From assembly GCF_039909015.1 (NCBI RefSeq), contig NZ_CP150919.1:4006501-4070500 (forward strand): a DNA stretch of 64,000 nt. Reading direction: 5' to 3'. Below the pieces are notes generated by a model, which ran no database searches, was not told the origin of the DNA, and saw only the letters and a list, made by a program, of their open reading frames with translations. Shown here piece after piece: positions 1-8,571 of this stretch. The position numbers and the translations under genes were made by a program. The stretch's first letter is position 1, and every line of letters begins with the position of its first letter. Origin of the DNA: Pseudomonas grandcourensis. Lineage in GTDB: Bacteria; Pseudomonadota; Gammaproteobacteria; Pseudomonadales; Pseudomonadaceae.

Positions 1-739
1 ACCGGCCTTCACCAAGGGCATAGGTGTAGTTAGTATTGGCGTAGTACTGGCGCCAGATGTCGGTGAACTGCGAACCGTACAGGCTGACACTCAGTTGATC
101 GCTCAGGGCGTAGCTGCCGCCCAGATAATCGACGCTGCGGGTTTCCACGCCGGCGTACAGCGCTTTAAGCGCGCCATCGGCATTGGTCGAATTACTGTCG
201 TTGCCGGCGGTGAAGTGACCGATGTCCAGTTGCAATGCCTTGAATTCATTGCTGGTCAGCTGAAAGCCGGTGGCAACACTGGTGAACAGTCGCGCATTGC
301 CGGTGCCGAACACCGGGTTGAGCGGTGTCAGGTTGCCGTACTTGAGCTCGGTCTGCGAAATCCGCGCCTTCAACGCACCGCCCGCTTCAGAGTACTCATC
401 CTCGGGACGACCATCGGAATCGACCGGCAGCAAACCCGTGCCCGTGCGTCCCTTGCCACTGTCGAGCTTTAGGCCCAACTGCGCATAGGCATCGACGCCG
501 AACCCCACCGTGCCCTGGGTGTAGCCGGAGCGGTAATCGAGCATGAGCCCGTGGGCCCACTCGTCCCGATAGTTCTGCCCGCCCGGGTTGTTGAGGTTAT
601 TGCGGTAGAAATAAAAGTTACGGTTGGTCAGGGTCAGGCTGCTGTCTTCGACAAATCCGTTGTCGGAGGCGGCAAAGGCCATTTGGCCAAGACAACTGGA
701 GATGGCGAGCGGCAAGGCAGGCCAGAGGGACAGTTTCAT
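1..739 (-). CDS. OprD-family outer-membrane porin (partial, C-terminus off the window)
   Basis: The reading frame opens at an ATG (complement of 737-739) and runs off the left edge. It begins with a signal peptide (MKLSLWPALPLAISSCLGQ, cleavage after AFA). The next segment, FVEDSSLTLTNRNFYFYRNN, is typical of the first strand of OprD-type substrate-specific porins. Further along are YRDEWAHGL and GTVGFGVDAYAQLGLKLDSG, also characteristic of the family. It lies 102 bp downstream of kynU on the same strand, so it may be co-transcribed and take up an aromatic amino acid or a kynurenine-pathway compound. That substrate is inferred from position only. About 246 codons of an expected 420 or so are visible. 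Confidence 0.88.
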   Translation of the reverse strand, partial: MKLSLWPALPLAISSCLGQMAFAASDNGFVEDSSLTLTNRNFYFYRNNLNNPGGQNYRDEWAHGLMLDYRSGYTQGTVGFGVDAYAQLGLKLDSGKGRTGTGLLPVDSDGRPEDEYSEAGGALKARISQTELKYGNLTPLNPVFGTGNARLFTSVATGFQLTSNEFKALQLDIGHFTAGNDSNSTNADGALKALYAGVETRSVDYLGGSYALSDQLSVSLYGSQFTDIWRQYYANTNYTYALGEGR

Positions 740-795
740 TCTGCGTGCTCCTTATTATTGTGATTGCAGAACTGGTTATTGCCGGCGACCGAAGC

Positions 796-823
796 CCTGC
801 CGCGGAGAAAATCCTGCGGCAGG
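796..823 (-). other. Intergenic hairpin between kynU and the porin gene
   Basis: A perfect 8-bp inverted repeat (CCTGCCGC/GCGGCAGG) with a 12-nt loop lies just after the kynU stop. No T-run follows on the minus strand, so it is more likely an mRNA-stabilising or processing hairpin than an intrinsic terminator. Confidence 0.4.
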
Positions 824-841
824 ACACGGATGTCGGAGGGT

Positions 842-2092
842 TCAGGTCACGCTGTGGCGAACCTGGAATTGCGCTTGCGACCAGGTGTTCCGGTCGAGGA
901 TCTCGCCGAGGATCTGTACCGCATCCCAGACTTCGGTGAAGGTCGTGTACAGCGGGGTGAAACCGAAACGCATGATGCGCGGCTCGCGGTAGTCACCAAT
1001 CACGCCCCGCTCGATCAGGGCCTGGATCACCGCATAACCTTCGGGGTGTTCGAAGCTGACGTGGCTGCCACGTTTGGCGTGCTCACGGGGTGTGATCAAC
1101 TTCAGTTCGTGAACCGCGCAACGCTGCTCGACCAATTCGATGAACAAGTCCGTCAGGGCCAGGGATTTGCGGCGCAAGCTGGCCATGTCGGTCTGGGCGA
1201 ACACATCCAGGCCGCACTCGACCATCGCCAATGAGGTAATCGGTTGGGTGCCGCACAGGTAGCGGGCGATACCGCTGCTCGGCTCGTAATGCGACTCCAT
1301 GGCGAACTGCCGCGAATGGCCGAACCAGCCGGACAAGGGCTGCGGCACCAGATCGCACAACTGCGGCGAAACCCAGACAAAGGCCTGGGAACCCGGCCCG
1401 CCATTGAGGTACTTGTAGGTGCAGCCGATGGCGTAGTCGGCACCCGCCTGGTGCAGATCGACCGGTACTGCGCCGGCGGAATGGGCCAGGTCCCAGATGG
1501 CCAGCGCGCCACATTCGTGGGTCAGCGCGGTCAGGGCCTGCATGTCGTGCATGTAGCCGGTCTTGTAGTTGACGTGGGTGAGCATGACCACCGCCGTGTC
1601 CTGGTCAATCGCTTGCGGCAACGCTTCAGGACTATCGACCAGGCGCAGGGTGTAACCCTGTTGCAGCATCTGCGCGAGGCCTTCGGCGATGTACAGGTCG
1701 GTGGGGAAGTTGCTCGACTCGCTGACGATCACTCGCCGCTGCGGCGACCTTGTGGCCTGTACGCGCAATGCAGCGCTCAGCACCTTGAACAGGTTGATGG
1801 AGGTAGTATCGGTCACCACCACTTCACCCTCCCCCGCACCGATCAGACCCGCCAGGCGGTTGCCCAAACGCTCGGACAGCTCGCGCCAGCCTGCGCTGTT
1901 CCAACTGCGGATCAAGCCATTGCCCCATTCCTCGGCGACCACCGCTTGCGCCCGTGCCAATGCAGCGACCGGCCGCGCGCCCAGGGAATTGCCATCGAGA
2001 TAAATAACGCCCTCGGGGAGCGCAAACTGCTGGCGCAGGGGCGCCAGCGCGTCCTGGGCATCAAGCGCCAGGCAACTGTTTCTTGTCGTCAT
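842..2092 (-). CDS. kynU: Kynureninase
   Basis: This 416-aa protein has the full length of bacterial kynureninases (PLP fold type I). It hydrolyses L-kynurenine to anthranilate and L-alanine in the cytoplasm. Visible signatures are [12 protein letters not shown] near residues 30-41, the PLP aspartate in IWDLAHSAG (D201) and the Schiff-base lysine in [11 protein letters not shown] (K227). The end is intact. It is transcribed away from kynR, whose product probably controls it, and the anthranilate made feeds the antABC dioxygenase encoded nearby. kynA (tryptophan 2,3-dioxygenase) is not in the window. Confidence 0.97.
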   Translation of the reverse strand: MTTRNSCLALDAQDALAPLRQQFALPEGVIYLDGNSLGARPVAALARAQAVVAEEWGNGLIRSWNSAGWRELSERLGNRLAGLIGAGEGEVVVTDTTSINLFKVLSAALRVQATRSPQRRVIVSESSNFPTDLYIAEGLAQMLQQGYTLRLVDSPEALPQAIDQDTAVVMLTHVNYKTGYMHDMQALTALTHECGALAIWDLAHSAGAVPVDLHQAGADYAIGCTYKYLNGGPGSQAFVWVSPQLCDLVPQPLSGWFGHSRQFAMESHYEPSSGIARYLCGTQPITSLAMVECGLDVFAQTDMASLRRKSLALTDLFIELVEQRCAVHELKLITPREHAKRGSHVSFEHPEGYAVIQALIERGVIGDYREPRIMRFGFTPLYTTFTEVWDAVQILGEILDRNTWSQAQFQVRHSVT

Positions 2093-2301
2093 CGGGTGTC
2101 CTGTTTTTTGTTATGCGACGCCATCCGGGCAGGTTGCATCAGCCGGTTCTGGCGCCCTGATTCAAGGCGATTCGCTTGCCTTTCGATGGAGAAATAATGA
2201 ACGAACCTTTGAAGAATTTTCGTGCAAAGTAACCGGCCATGTAGTAGTTATTTCGCAGATTATTCTAATCAAACCCCAATAAACGCGGATTTATTCAAAC
2301 C
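2093..2301. promoter_or_regulatory. Divergent kynU/kynR control region
   Basis: This 209-bp gap separates the divergent kynU and kynR genes. It must hold both promoters and presumably KynR sites. The part next to kynR is AT-rich (around 2225-2295). I could not define a single convincing operator by eye. Confidence 0.5.
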
Positions 2302-2775
2302 ATGAATCTCGACTCGACAGACCTGCGGATCCTGCATCAATTGCAACAGGATGGCCGTATCAGCAATCAGGAATTGGCGGAGAAAGTCGCCTTGTCACCC
2401 TCGGCTTGCCTGCGCCGGTTGCGTCTGCTGGAAAGCGAAGGAATCATCACTGGCTATCGCGCGGTGCTGAATGCCGAGCGGCTGGGCATTGAACTGGAAG
2501 CGATCGTTCATGTGTCGCTGCGACAGGACGTCGAGGACTGGCACGAGACCTTCATCAAGAAGGTTCAGCAGTGGCCGGAAGTGGTCACAGCCTATGTCGT
2601 TACCGGGGCGAGCAACTATGTGCTGCGGGTCCAGGCCCGCAACCTCAAGCACTTCTCGGATTTCATCGTCAACCACCTCAACCGCACCGCCGGCGTCACC
2701 GACATACGTTCGGAAATCGTCCTGCAGAAAATCAAGGAGCGCGAGCAATTGCTTGATCTGGTGGTACGCAAGTAA
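2302..2775 (+). CDS. kynR: Lrp/AsnC-family regulator of kynurenine genes
   Basis: A 157-aa Lrp/AsnC protein. The N-terminal winged helix-turn-helix covers about residues 5-60 (LDSTDLRILHQLQQDGRISN, then LSPSACLRRLRLLESEGIITG). It is followed by the RAM/AsnC ligand-binding domain (VVTAYVVTGASNYVLRVQ near residue 100). In Pseudomonas, KynR is an Lrp-type regulator encoded beside kynBU that responds to L-kynurenine; the gene name rests on family plus position. It is divergent from kynU and convergent with antR, with only 15 bp between the two stops. Confidence 0.9.
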   Translation: MNLDSTDLRILHQLQQDGRISNQELAEKVALSPSACLRRLRLLESEGIITGYRAVLNAERLGIELEAIVHVSLRQDVEDWHETFIKKVQQWPEVVTAYVVTGASNYVLRVQARNLKHFSDFIVNHLNRTAGVTDIRSEIVLQKIKEREQLLDLVVRK

Positions 2776-2790
2776 GGCCAGACCGGCCCG

Positions 2791-3804
2791 TCAAAGTCCG
2801 TGCAGGCGCCGGGCTTCGTTGCGCTGCAAGGTCATGCTCGGGGTTTCGTCGAACAGCTTGCGGTACTCGGTGGAAAAACGCCCCAGGTGCGTGAACCCCC
2901 AACCCATGGCGATCCCGGAAATATTGCGTGCCGAGCCGTGTTCGAGAATCTCCTGGCGCACGGCGTTCAGGCGATGTTTTTTCAGGTAGGCCATCGGCGA
3001 CAGGGCGAAGTACTTCTTGAACGCGTCGAACAACTTGAAGCGCGAAACGCCGGCAGCGGCTTCGATATCCTCCAGATGCAATGCTTCCCGGGCGTTGTCG
3101 TGGATGTATTGCCGGGCCCTGACCAGGTAGTGCGGCAACTTCACCCCCAGCGCGTCGCGCAGTTCTTGCGAGTAGTTGTTTGGCTGGGCAAGGATCAAGC
3201 CTTTGATCAGCGAGCTTTCAATGTCCCGGGTGAAGGCCACCTGCTCGAAGAGTTCACTGCTGCGCTCCAGCTCGTCGATGAAATAACGCGCCATGCGCCA
3301 CCACGACGCCGATGGCCCATCGATCGCATCCATCATCGGTTCGAAGCGCAGCGGCGCATCCAGAGGCCGTTGCAGCATCCCCTCCAGCGCCTCGCTCATC
3401 GCCACACGGGTAATCACCACCTGGACCTTGCGACAGTCACCGGAAATCGCCAGCAGCTGGTGTTCATTGGGGGAAATGATGACCCCTTGATCGCGGTCGG
3501 ACCTGACCACGCTGCCATCCTTGCTCAGTTCCTGTTCGCCCACCAGCGGCAAGCTCAGGCTGTAGCTGCTGAAGTGCTCGGCGTCCTCGATATCGATGGT
3601 GACATCGGTACCGTATTCGATAGTGCCCAGGGTAGTGGCCATCGATTTGAACATGTTGGCGCTGTGATGAAAGCGGATCCGTTCGGGGTTCGCGCTCACC
3701 AGCCGATGGGGACCGCAGATGCCGGACATCCAGCTTCTGGCGGCCTCCAGGTCATCGCTGTCGACACGAATGTCGCGAAACTGCGGATCGACTTTGCTGC
3801 TCAT
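2791..3804 (-). CDS. antR: AraC/XylS-family activator of anthranilate dioxygenase genes
   Basis: A 337-aa AraC/XylS-type regulator. The C-terminal third carries the double helix-turn-helix (LHLEDIEAAAGVSRFKLFDA, then ISGIAMGWGFTHLGRFSTEY). The N-terminal part resembles the AraC_binding_2 domain of XylS, BenR and AntR. I use the ATG giving MSSKVDPQFRD, although the frame stays open upstream through the antA region, because longer versions would overlap antA. It is divergent from antABC across a 378-bp gap. AntR proteins of Pseudomonas activate antABC in response to anthranilate. Confidence 0.92.
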   Translation of the reverse strand: MSSKVDPQFRDIRVDSDDLEAARSWMSGICGPHRLVSANPERIRFHHSANMFKSMATTLGTIEYGTDVTIDIEDAEHFSSYSLSLPLVGEQELSKDGSVVRSDRDQGVIISPNEHQLLAISGDCRKVQVVITRVAMSEALEGMLQRPLDAPLRFEPMMDAIDGPSASWWRMARYFIDELERSSELFEQVAFTRDIESSLIKGLILAQPNNYSQELRDALGVKLPHYLVRARQYIHDNAREALHLEDIEAAAGVSRFKLFDAFKKYFALSPMAYLKKHRLNAVRQEILEHGSARNISGIAMGWGFTHLGRFSTEYRKLFDETPSMTLQRNEARRLHGL

Positions 3805-4182
3805 CACGGTGCACTCAAGGTTTTTTTCAGCGCGCTCTGATGGCGCGTATACGGTTTGCAAAGGCAAGTTCCAAGCCACAAGACGGCGGCGCTGACCGGG
3901 CGGATAGCAATCGCCAATTAAGTGGATAACGCCTGGCGACTGGAGTCTGGAAATGCCATCAAAGGGTCTCGAACGCCTGCTCGAACAGTACCTGATTACC
4001 GCAAACCGCAGCCGCCGTTTATCGCCTGGTACATGCCGCTGGGTATTCGCTGCCCAGCCCTCCCCTTGAGTGTTACCGCCAAACTTTACGGACTGCCTTC
4101 GCCCACAAAGCGGATAGACCCCGGCACGCCTAACTCTCTCTAATGACGTACCGATTAGCCCCAATAAAAACAGGTACACCTC
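3805..4182. promoter_or_regulatory. antR/antA divergent control region with XylS-like half-sites
   Basis: This region has no gene. GGATA cores, the conserved half of XylS/BenR-type sites (TGCA-N6-GGNTA), occur at 3902-3906 and 3924-3928 (22 bp apart) and at 4112-4116. A related GGACT lies at 4090-4094, again 22 bp before the last one. Spacing near two helical turns is what tandem AraC/XylS monomer sites show. The 4090/4112 pair is 65-90 bp before antA, a sensible activator position. An RBS is not striking. The operator assignment is inference. Confidence 0.5.
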
Positions 4183-5574
4183 ATGAGTGGCGAAAGAAAC
4201 GTCGAGCAATGGAAAACGTTCATCGAAAGCTGCCTGGACTTCCGTCCGGCAGAAGGCGTATTCCGTATCGCCCGGGACATCTTCACCGAGCCGCAGCTGT
4301 TCGATCTGGAAATGGAACTGATCTTCGAGAAGAACTGGATCTACGCCTGCCACGAAAGCGAGCTGGCCAACAACCACGACTTCGTGACCATGCGCGCCGG
4401 CCGCCAGCCGATGATCATCACCCGCGACGGTGACGGCCAGCTCAATGCACTGATCAATGCCTGCCAGCATCGCGGCACGACGCTGACCAGAGTCGGCAAG
4501 GGCAACCAGTCGACCTTTACCTGCCCCTTCCATGCCTGGTGCTACAAAAGCGATGGCCGCCTGGTCAAGGTCAAGGCACCGGGCGAGTACCCGGAAGGCT
4601 TCGACAAAGCTACCCGCGGCCTGAAAAAGGCGCGTATCCAGAGCTACAAGGGATTCGTCTTCATCAGCCTTGATGTGCAGGCCGACAACAGCCTGGAAGA
4701 CTTCCTCGGCGACGCCAAGGTGTTCTTCGACATGATGGTCGCCCAGTCGCCCACCGGTGAGCTGGAGGTACTGCCCGGCAAGTCGGCCTACACCTACGAC
4801 GGCAACTGGAAACTGCAGAACGAAAACGGCCTCGACGGTTATCACGTCAGCACGGTGCACTACAACTACGTGGCCACGGTGCAGCATCGCCAGCAGGTCA
4901 ACAGCGAAAACGGCACCGCCGCCAGCGGCACCCTCGACTACAGCAAGCTCGGCGCCGGCGACGCCAATACCGATGACGGCTGGTTCGCGTTCGATAACGG
5001 TCACAGCCTGCTGTTCAGCGACATGCCGAACCCGTCGGTGCGCTCCGGCTACTCGACCATCATGCCGCGCCTGATCGAAGAACACGGCCAGCAAAAGGCC
5101 GAGTGGATGATGCATCGCCTGCGCAACCTGAACATCTATCCGAGCCTGTTTTTCCTCGATCAGATCAGCTCGCAATTGCGCATCATCCGTCCGGTGGCGT
5201 GGAACAAGACCGAAATCATCAGCCAGTGCCTGGGGGTCAAGGAAGAGTCAGCCGCCGACCGCGAAAACCGCATTCGCCAGTTCGAGGATTTCTTCAACGT
5301 CTCGGGCCTGGGCACACCGGATGACCTGGTGGAGTTCCGTGAAGCCCAGCGTGGGTTCCAGGCGCGCCTGGAACGCTGGAGCGACATTTCCCGCGGCAGT
5401 CACCGCTGGGCCACCGGCGCCACCCCAAACAGCGAATCGATCGGCATCGCCCCGGCCATGACCGGCACCGAATTCACCCACGAAGGGCTTTACGTCAACC
5501 AGCACAGCAACTGGCAGAAATTCCTGCTGGATGGTCTGGACGCCAAATCCCTGAAACTCCGTGAGGTGCAATGA
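4183..5574 (+). CDS. antA: Anthranilate 1,2-dioxygenase, large subunit
   Basis: A 463-aa Rieske non-haem iron oxygenase alpha subunit. It converts anthranilate to catechol with release of CO2 and ammonia. Rieske ligands are C94 and H96 (NACQHRG) with C114 and H117 (TCPFHAWC). The mononuclear iron site shows D218, H221 and H226 in ENGLDGYHVSTVH. Length and motifs match AntA/BenA proteins. The choice of anthranilate over benzoate comes from the linked kyn genes and AntR. Its stop codon overlaps the antB start (ATGA). Confidence 0.96.
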   Translation: MSGERNVEQWKTFIESCLDFRPAEGVFRIARDIFTEPQLFDLEMELIFEKNWIYACHESELANNHDFVTMRAGRQPMIITRDGDGQLNALINACQHRGTTLTRVGKGNQSTFTCPFHAWCYKSDGRLVKVKAPGEYPEGFDKATRGLKKARIQSYKGFVFISLDVQADNSLEDFLGDAKVFFDMMVAQSPTGELEVLPGKSAYTYDGNWKLQNENGLDGYHVSTVHYNYVATVQHRQQVNSENGTAASGTLDYSKLGAGDANTDDGWFAFDNGHSLLFSDMPNPSVRSGYSTIMPRLIEEHGQQKAEWMMHRLRNLNIYPSLFFLDQISSQLRIIRPVAWNKTEIISQCLGVKEESAADRENRIRQFEDFFNVSGLGTPDDLVEFREAQRGFQARLERWSDISRGSHRWATGATPNSESIGIAPAMTGTEFTHEGLYVNQHSNWQKFLLDGLDAKSLKLREVQ

Positions 5575-6065
5575 TGAATGCGCAATTGCAGTACCAGATC
5601 GAACAGTTTTTCTATCGCAAATCCGAACTGTGCGACGCCCAGGACTGGGATGCCTATGTCCAGCTGTTCGCCGAGCACAGCGAGTTCCACTTGCCGCAAT
5701 GGGACTCCGAACACGTCTACACCCGCGACCCCAAGCGCGAAATGTCGCTGATCTATTACCCCAATCGTTCGGGCCTGGAGGACCGCGTGTTCCGCCTGCG
5801 CACCGGCAAGTCCGCGTCCTCGACGCCGATGCCGCGCACCCTGCATCAGATCAGCAACGTGCGGATCGGCGCCCTTGCAAACGGCGAGCTGGAGGTACGC
5901 CTGAACTGGCACACGCTGTACTACCGCCTGGCGACATCCGAGCAGTTTTATGGCCGCGCGACCTATCACCTCACGCCCCACGTCGATAGCTGGCTGATCA
6001 CCCGCAAGCACGTGTTGCTGCTCAACGACACCATCAACTCGGTACTCGATTTCTACCACCTCTGA
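5571..6065 (+). CDS. antB: Anthranilate 1,2-dioxygenase, small subunit
   Basis: A 164-aa beta subunit of ring-hydroxylating dioxygenases (SnoaL-like cone fold), which gives structural support to the alpha3beta3 hexamer. Recognisable segments are QIEQFFYRKSELCDAQDWDAY, split around residue 15, and WHTLYYRLATSEQFYGRATY near residue 110. Two in-frame ATGs (5571 and 5574) are equally possible starts; the first overlaps the antA stop and implies translational coupling. Confidence 0.95.
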   Translation: MMNAQLQYQIEQFFYRKSELCDAQDWDAYVQLFAEHSEFHLPQWDSEHVYTRDPKREMSLIYYPNRSGLEDRVFRLRTGKSASSTPMPRTLHQISNVRIGALANGELEVRLNWHTLYYRLATSEQFYGRATYHLTPHVDSWLITRKHVLLLNDTINSVLDFYHL

Positions 6066-6083
6066 ATCCCAGGAGACCGGGGC

Positions 6084-7106
6084 ATGAACCATAAAGTCGC
6101 GTTCAGCTTTGCCGACGGCAAAACGCTGTTCTTTCCCGTGCAACCCAATGAAATCCTGCTCGACGCCGCCCTGCGCAATGGCATCAACATTCCCCTGGAT
6201 TGCCGCGAAGGCGTCTGCGGAACCTGTCAGGGGCGTTGCGAGTCAGGCGATTACAGCCAGGACTATGTGGATGAGGAAGCCCTCTCCAGCCAGGACCTGC
6301 AACAACGCAAAATGCTCACCTGCCAGACACGGGTCAAATCCGACGCCGCGTTCTACTTCGACTTCGCGTCCAGCCTGTGCAACGCCGCCGACCCCGATCA
6401 ACTCAGGGCAAGGGTCACCGATGTCAAACAGGTGTCGGCCAGCACGGCGATCCTGCATCTGAACCTGGGCGATGCGGGGCAATCGCTGGATTACCTGCCC
6501 GGACAATACGCCCGGCTGTCGATTCCGGGGACCGAAAACAAGCGCTCCTACTCGTTCGCCAATCGGCCAAGCACCAGCAATGAGCTGCAGTTTCTGATTC
6601 GCCTGCTTCCCGATGGCGTAATGAGCAACTACATCCGCGAACGCTGCCAGGTGGGCGACGAAATCGCCCTGGAGGCACCGCTGGGGGCGTTTTATCTGCG
6701 ACACGTCGCCAGGCCACTGATCCTGGTGGCCGGTGGCACCGGTCTTTCGGCATTGCTGGGCATGCTCGACGAACTCGCCGAGCGCGGCTGCGAACAGCCC
6801 GTGCACTTGTACTACGGTGTGCGCGATGCGGCCGATTTGTGCGAACAGGCGCGCATCCAGGCGTATGAACAACGCCTCCCGGGGTTTCGCTACACCGAAG
6901 TGGTCAGCGAACCGTCGCCACACTGGACCGGCAAGCGTGGCTACATTGCCGAACACTTCGACATCGCCGAACTGCGTGATGGCCAGGTCGATATGTACGT
7001 TTGCGGGCCACCGCCGATGGTGGAGTCGATCAAGACCTGGCTGCAGGCACAGACACTGGACAGTGTGCAGCTGTACTACGAGAAATTCACCGAGAGCAAT
7101 GCCTGA
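6084..7106 (+). CDS. antC: Anthranilate 1,2-dioxygenase, electron-transfer reductase
   Basis: A 340-aa flavoprotein of the BenC/AntC class that passes electrons from NADH to the Rieske centre of AntA. An N-terminal plant-type 2Fe-2S ferredoxin domain has C40, C45, C48 and C80 (DCREGVCGTC and MLTC). An FAD-binding domain follows (RSYSFAN near residue 154). The NAD-binding domain has VAGGTGLSALLGML near residue 216 and the terminal VYVCGPPPMVES-type motif. The gene follows antB after 18 bp with an AGGAG-like RBS and closes the operon. Confidence 0.96.
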   Translation: MNHKVAFSFADGKTLFFPVQPNEILLDAALRNGINIPLDCREGVCGTCQGRCESGDYSQDYVDEEALSSQDLQQRKMLTCQTRVKSDAAFYFDFASSLCNAADPDQLRARVTDVKQVSASTAILHLNLGDAGQSLDYLPGQYARLSIPGTENKRSYSFANRPSTSNELQFLIRLLPDGVMSNYIRERCQVGDEIALEAPLGAFYLRHVARPLILVAGGTGLSALLGMLDELAERGCEQPVHLYYGVRDAADLCEQARIQAYEQRLPGFRYTEVVSEPSPHWTGKRGYIAEHFDIAELRDGQVDMYVCGPPPMVESIKTWLQAQTLDSVQLYYEKFTESNA

Positions 7107-7116
7107 CGCCGCTCAC

Positions 7117-7162
7117 CCGAAGGGGGCGCCAGGGTGGTGCCCGGTTCCGGCGTCCCCTTCGG
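7117..7162 (+). terminator. Hairpin after antC
   Basis: A 9-bp perfect stem (CCGAAGGGG/CCCCTTCGG) with a 28-nt GC-rich loop sits 10 bp past the antC stop. It is not followed by a T-run, so it may be a 3'-end hairpin rather than a classical terminator. It lies between the convergent antC and kynB. Confidence 0.45.
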
Positions 7163-7176
7163 ATCTGTTGAATGAG

Positions 7177-7830
7177 CTACACGCGCTGTGAAGTACTCAA
7201 CGGCCGCAAAATCGCCCTGACCGGACTGGCATCCAGATGAGCGAACCGCAGCGGCAAGGCGATCAACTCGTAATCGCCTTCCGGGACCTCATCCAGCACG
7301 ATGCCTTCAAGAATCGCCATGTGATGGCGGGCCACGGCACCGTGTGAATCCATGGTCCTGGATTGCTGGGGGTCCAGCGACGGCGTATCGATGCCAATCA
7401 ACCGCACGCCAAGGCTCGCCAGCAAGTCGATGGTTTCCTTGGCAACAGCCGTGAAGTTCGAGTCCCAGGTCGTCAGCGGTGCCTGTCGATAGGTTCGCAG
7501 CAGCACACGCTCGGGCACATCGTGCAAACGCCCTTCCAGTTGCCCGGGCTGCACCAGCTCACCGCTGTCCAGACAATGCAAAACGCGGCAAGGCCCGATA
7601 TAGACATCCAACCCGACTTCGCCAATCGCCGCGCCGTCAGCGCTGTAATGCAGCGGTGCATCAACGTGGGCGCCGGTATGCGGCGACAGGGTGATGCGCC
7701 CGACATTCACCGGACACTCGGGACCGTAGGTCCAGACGCGCTCCTCCTGGAAAGGCGTGTCTCCCGGCCAGGTCGGTGTCTCGCTACTCAAGGGCGGACT
7801 GATGTCCCACAACGTTGGTTTTTTTGTCAT
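7177..7830 (-). CDS. kynB: Kynurenine formamidase (arylformamidase)
   Basis: A 217-aa cyclase-family metal hydrolase that converts N-formyl-L-kynurenine to kynurenine and formate. The family motif [11 protein letters not shown] (residues 51-61) holds the metal-binding H51, H55 and D57. [20 protein letters not shown] at the N-terminus is characteristic of KynB. I start at the ATG of [10 protein letters not shown] because a GAG box lies 7 nt upstream; a GTG four codons earlier (7842) is also open. It supplies the substrate of KynU, encoded 5 kb away. Confidence 0.94.
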   Translation of the reverse strand: MTKKPTLWDISPPLSSETPTWPGDTPFQEERVWTYGPECPVNVGRITLSPHTGAHVDAPLHYSADGAAIGEVGLDVYIGPCRVLHCLDSGELVQPGQLEGRLHDVPERVLLRTYRQAPLTTWDSNFTAVAKETIDLLASLGVRLIGIDTPSLDPQQSRTMDSHGAVARHHMAILEGIVLDEVPEGDYELIALPLRFAHLDASPVRAILRPLSTSQRV

Positions 7831-7842
7831 CGCGATGCTCAC

Positions 7843-8129
7843 GGTGGTTTACGAGTGAAATGATACGAGGGACAGCGGTGACGATTCGTGCAAAAAAACC
7901 AGGTATTCGTGCGGGCTTTCGCATAATCCGCCATGGATGGGCACGATTGCGGCAGGAAATTTCAACACATGCCGCTTGTGGGTCATTGCACCTGCTGCGT
8001 AAACCCTCTGTCAGCGATAATGCTGGCTTAATTCATATACGGTGATATCGCCTGGATCAACGCCTTCGGCAGGCTGTGAGAACACCCATTCAATTGTAAG
8101 AGCCCAATTCAGCCACTACACTCCAGCCC
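7843..8129. other. Intergenic region, kynB/cus
   Basis: A divergent gap holding the kynB and cus-leader promoters. I see no convincing metal-regulator box (for example a CueR or CopR palindrome) and no structured RNA here. Confidence 0.4.
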
Positions 8130-8471
8130 ATGAAACGCTACCTGCGGTTTTGCCTCATTTTCGTGATTAGCCTGGTGCTTCCCCTCAGCGGGATGGCGGG
8201 TGTTCAGGCGCCCACAGAACCGTGCCCGATGAAGACGATGGGCATGGCGATGATGGATGACATGGGAATGGACTGCTGCAACGACATGAAAAGCCCGACA
8301 GAGCATGGCAAGCCCTGCAAGCCGGGCCAGGAATGCAAGACAGGCGGCATGCTGCAAGTCTCGATCCTCAAGCCTCCTGTCACCGTGTTCAGCCCCGTAG
8401 TGGCTTCTTTCTTCAGTGATTCCCTGCCCGTACATTCCCCGTCCGGGGTATGGCGACCGCCTCGCGTTTGA
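8130..8471 (+). CDS. Small Met/Cys-rich exported protein, probable periplasmic metal binder
   Basis: A 113-aa protein with a signal peptide (MKRYLRFCLIFVISLVLPLS). Its mature part is dense in potential metal ligands: CPMKTMGMAMMDDMGMDCC, then CKPGQEC and more. The family is not known to me by name. Small Met/Cys/His-rich exported proteins often precede Cus/Czc-type efflux operons, and this one is 100 bp upstream of cusC on the same strand. A role in Cu(I)/Ag(I) binding is inferred from composition and context. Confidence 0.75.
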   Translation: MKRYLRFCLIFVISLVLPLSGMAGVQAPTEPCPMKTMGMAMMDDMGMDCCNDMKSPTEHGKPCKPGQECKTGGMLQVSILKPPVTVFSPVVASFFSDSLPVHSPSGVWRPPRV

Positions 8472-8571
8472 TTCCTGTCCAACATTGAGCCTCATTCCGC
8501 AATAGCGGGATGGACTGACTGCGCGCCTGTCTTTTTGACGCGTGCAGTGGATGATCACAGGAATCGTAAAC

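Noticed and set aside
3805..5175. Extension of the minus-strand frame of antR to a 794-aa protein
   Set aside because: The extension overlaps antA antisense and the intergenic region; AraC/XylS proteins of this type are about 330 aa and the family begins at MSSKVDPQ.
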